A stretch of DNA of 64,000 nt. Source: Methanobacteriota archaeon. GTDB lineage: Archaea; Methanobacteriota; Methanobacteria; Methanobacteriales; Methanobacteriaceae. The notes under the pieces were generated by a model, which was given only the letters and a program-made list of their open reading frames with translations, had not been told where the DNA came from and searched no databases. Positions 63,885-64,000 of this stretch are shown piece after piece; positions within the stretch are counted from its first letter, which is position 1; each line of letters begins with the position of its first letter. Position numbers and translations under genes: made by a program. The DNA lies in NCBI GenBank assembly GCA_029556335.1, contig JAKQFA010000030.1, positions 127,275 through 191,274 on the forward strand. The letters are read 5' to 3'.

Positions 63885-64000
63885 TTGATAAAAAAAGCCA
63901 TGATTGGTTTAATTATTTTAACGATCCTAGTGGTTGCAGTTTCCGGGTGCCTGGACACCGGCAATAAGAACAACACCACAAACAACAACTCCAACCTGAA
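63885..64000 (+). CDS. Lipoprotein or Asn-rich secreted protein (5' part only)
   Basis: TTG 63885 lies 3 nt after TAGGTGAT. The first 38 residues show a positively charged start (MIKKAM), a hydrophobic core (IGLIILTILVVAV) and a lipobox-like VSGC at about 20-23, followed by Asn/Thr-rich sequence (DTGNKNNTTNNN) with N-glycosylation sequons. It is cut by the window end, so the main domain is not visible; such signals in methanogens often front solute-binding or surface proteins. Confidence 0.75.
   Translation, partial: MIKKAMIGLIILTILVVAVSGCLDTGNKNNTTNNNSNL

Overview
The window looks like chromosomal DNA of a methanogenic archaeon of the order Methanobacteriales, most like a mesophilic Methanobacterium. 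The signs are two archaeal histones, a clamp loader made of RfcS and RfcL, RadB, aIF5B, aIF2-gamma, RNA polymerase subunit Rpo7 and Spt4, eukaryote-type ribosomal proteins, archaeal tRNA endonuclease, ABCE1, HMG-CoA reductase, F420-linked enzymes and an FrhB-type F420 protein. Starts follow archaeal rules: GGTGA or GGAGG Shine-Dalgarno (SD) sequences, many TTG and GTG starts, and TATA boxes about 25-30 bp upstream of likely transcript starts. I saw no rRNA, tRNA, CRISPR array, insertion sequence or prophage. The statements on organism and gene families rest on recognition of the sequence, not on a database search.

Layout. 0-8.3 kb: rfcS-rfcL, a 31-residue Cys-rich protein, a winged-helix regulator, a degenerate PP-loop protein, a stand-alone GXGXG protein, a DUF368/DedA pair of candidate polyprenyl-phosphate flippases, and HtpX with an EF-hand loop. 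8.5-16.4 kb: a Ser/Lys signal-peptidase-like protein, aroD, sucD, hmgA, a VIT-type transporter, a TatD-type hydrolase, aroE and the protein-only RNase P homologue HARP. 16.5-25.9 kb: hisS, hisI, a PIN-ATPase-KH protein, F420:NADP oxidoreductase, hexuloisomerase, endA, trpS and thrC. 26-35.7 kb: a histone, then a long translation and transcription block (L7Ae, S28e, L24e, Ndk, aIF5B, S6e, aIF2-gamma, a PIN gene, pyrophosphatase, Rpo7, Spt4, dephospho-CoA kinase, S24e, S27ae), then argH.

35.7-48.5 kb: a zinc ribbon that appears to start at CTG, a KH/PP-loop protein, a GT39-type glycosyltransferase, a second histone, ABCE1, a UbiB kinase, small secreted and hypothetical proteins, an aminotransferase, radB and sua5. 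48.5-50.6 kb is a gene graveyard: a broken gene pair whose second member looks like DUF2283, a frameshifted gene of about 178 codons and several remnants. 50.7-58.1 kb: a zinc-ribbon protein, an archaeal phospholipid synthase, a PhoU-like protein, a DUF434 gene with no normal start codon, the FBP aldolase/phosphatase, an isopropylmalate-dehydrogenase-family gene, a HEAT-repeat protein and two tandem paralogues dense in N-glycosylation sequons.

58.1-62.9 kb is the most striking part. A perfect GGAA-N6-TTCC palindrome (the NrpR nitrogen-repressor consensus) lies beside a TATA box and ahead of a four-gene split glutamate synthase. Its third gene is an FrhB-family F420 protein whose two halves are in swapped order around an inserted two-cluster ferredoxin. 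I infer a nitrogen-controlled, F420H2-dependent glutamate synthase with a circularly permuted electron-input subunit. The window ends with a zinc-knuckle-degenerate Fpg/Nei glycosylase and the start of a lipoprotein gene.
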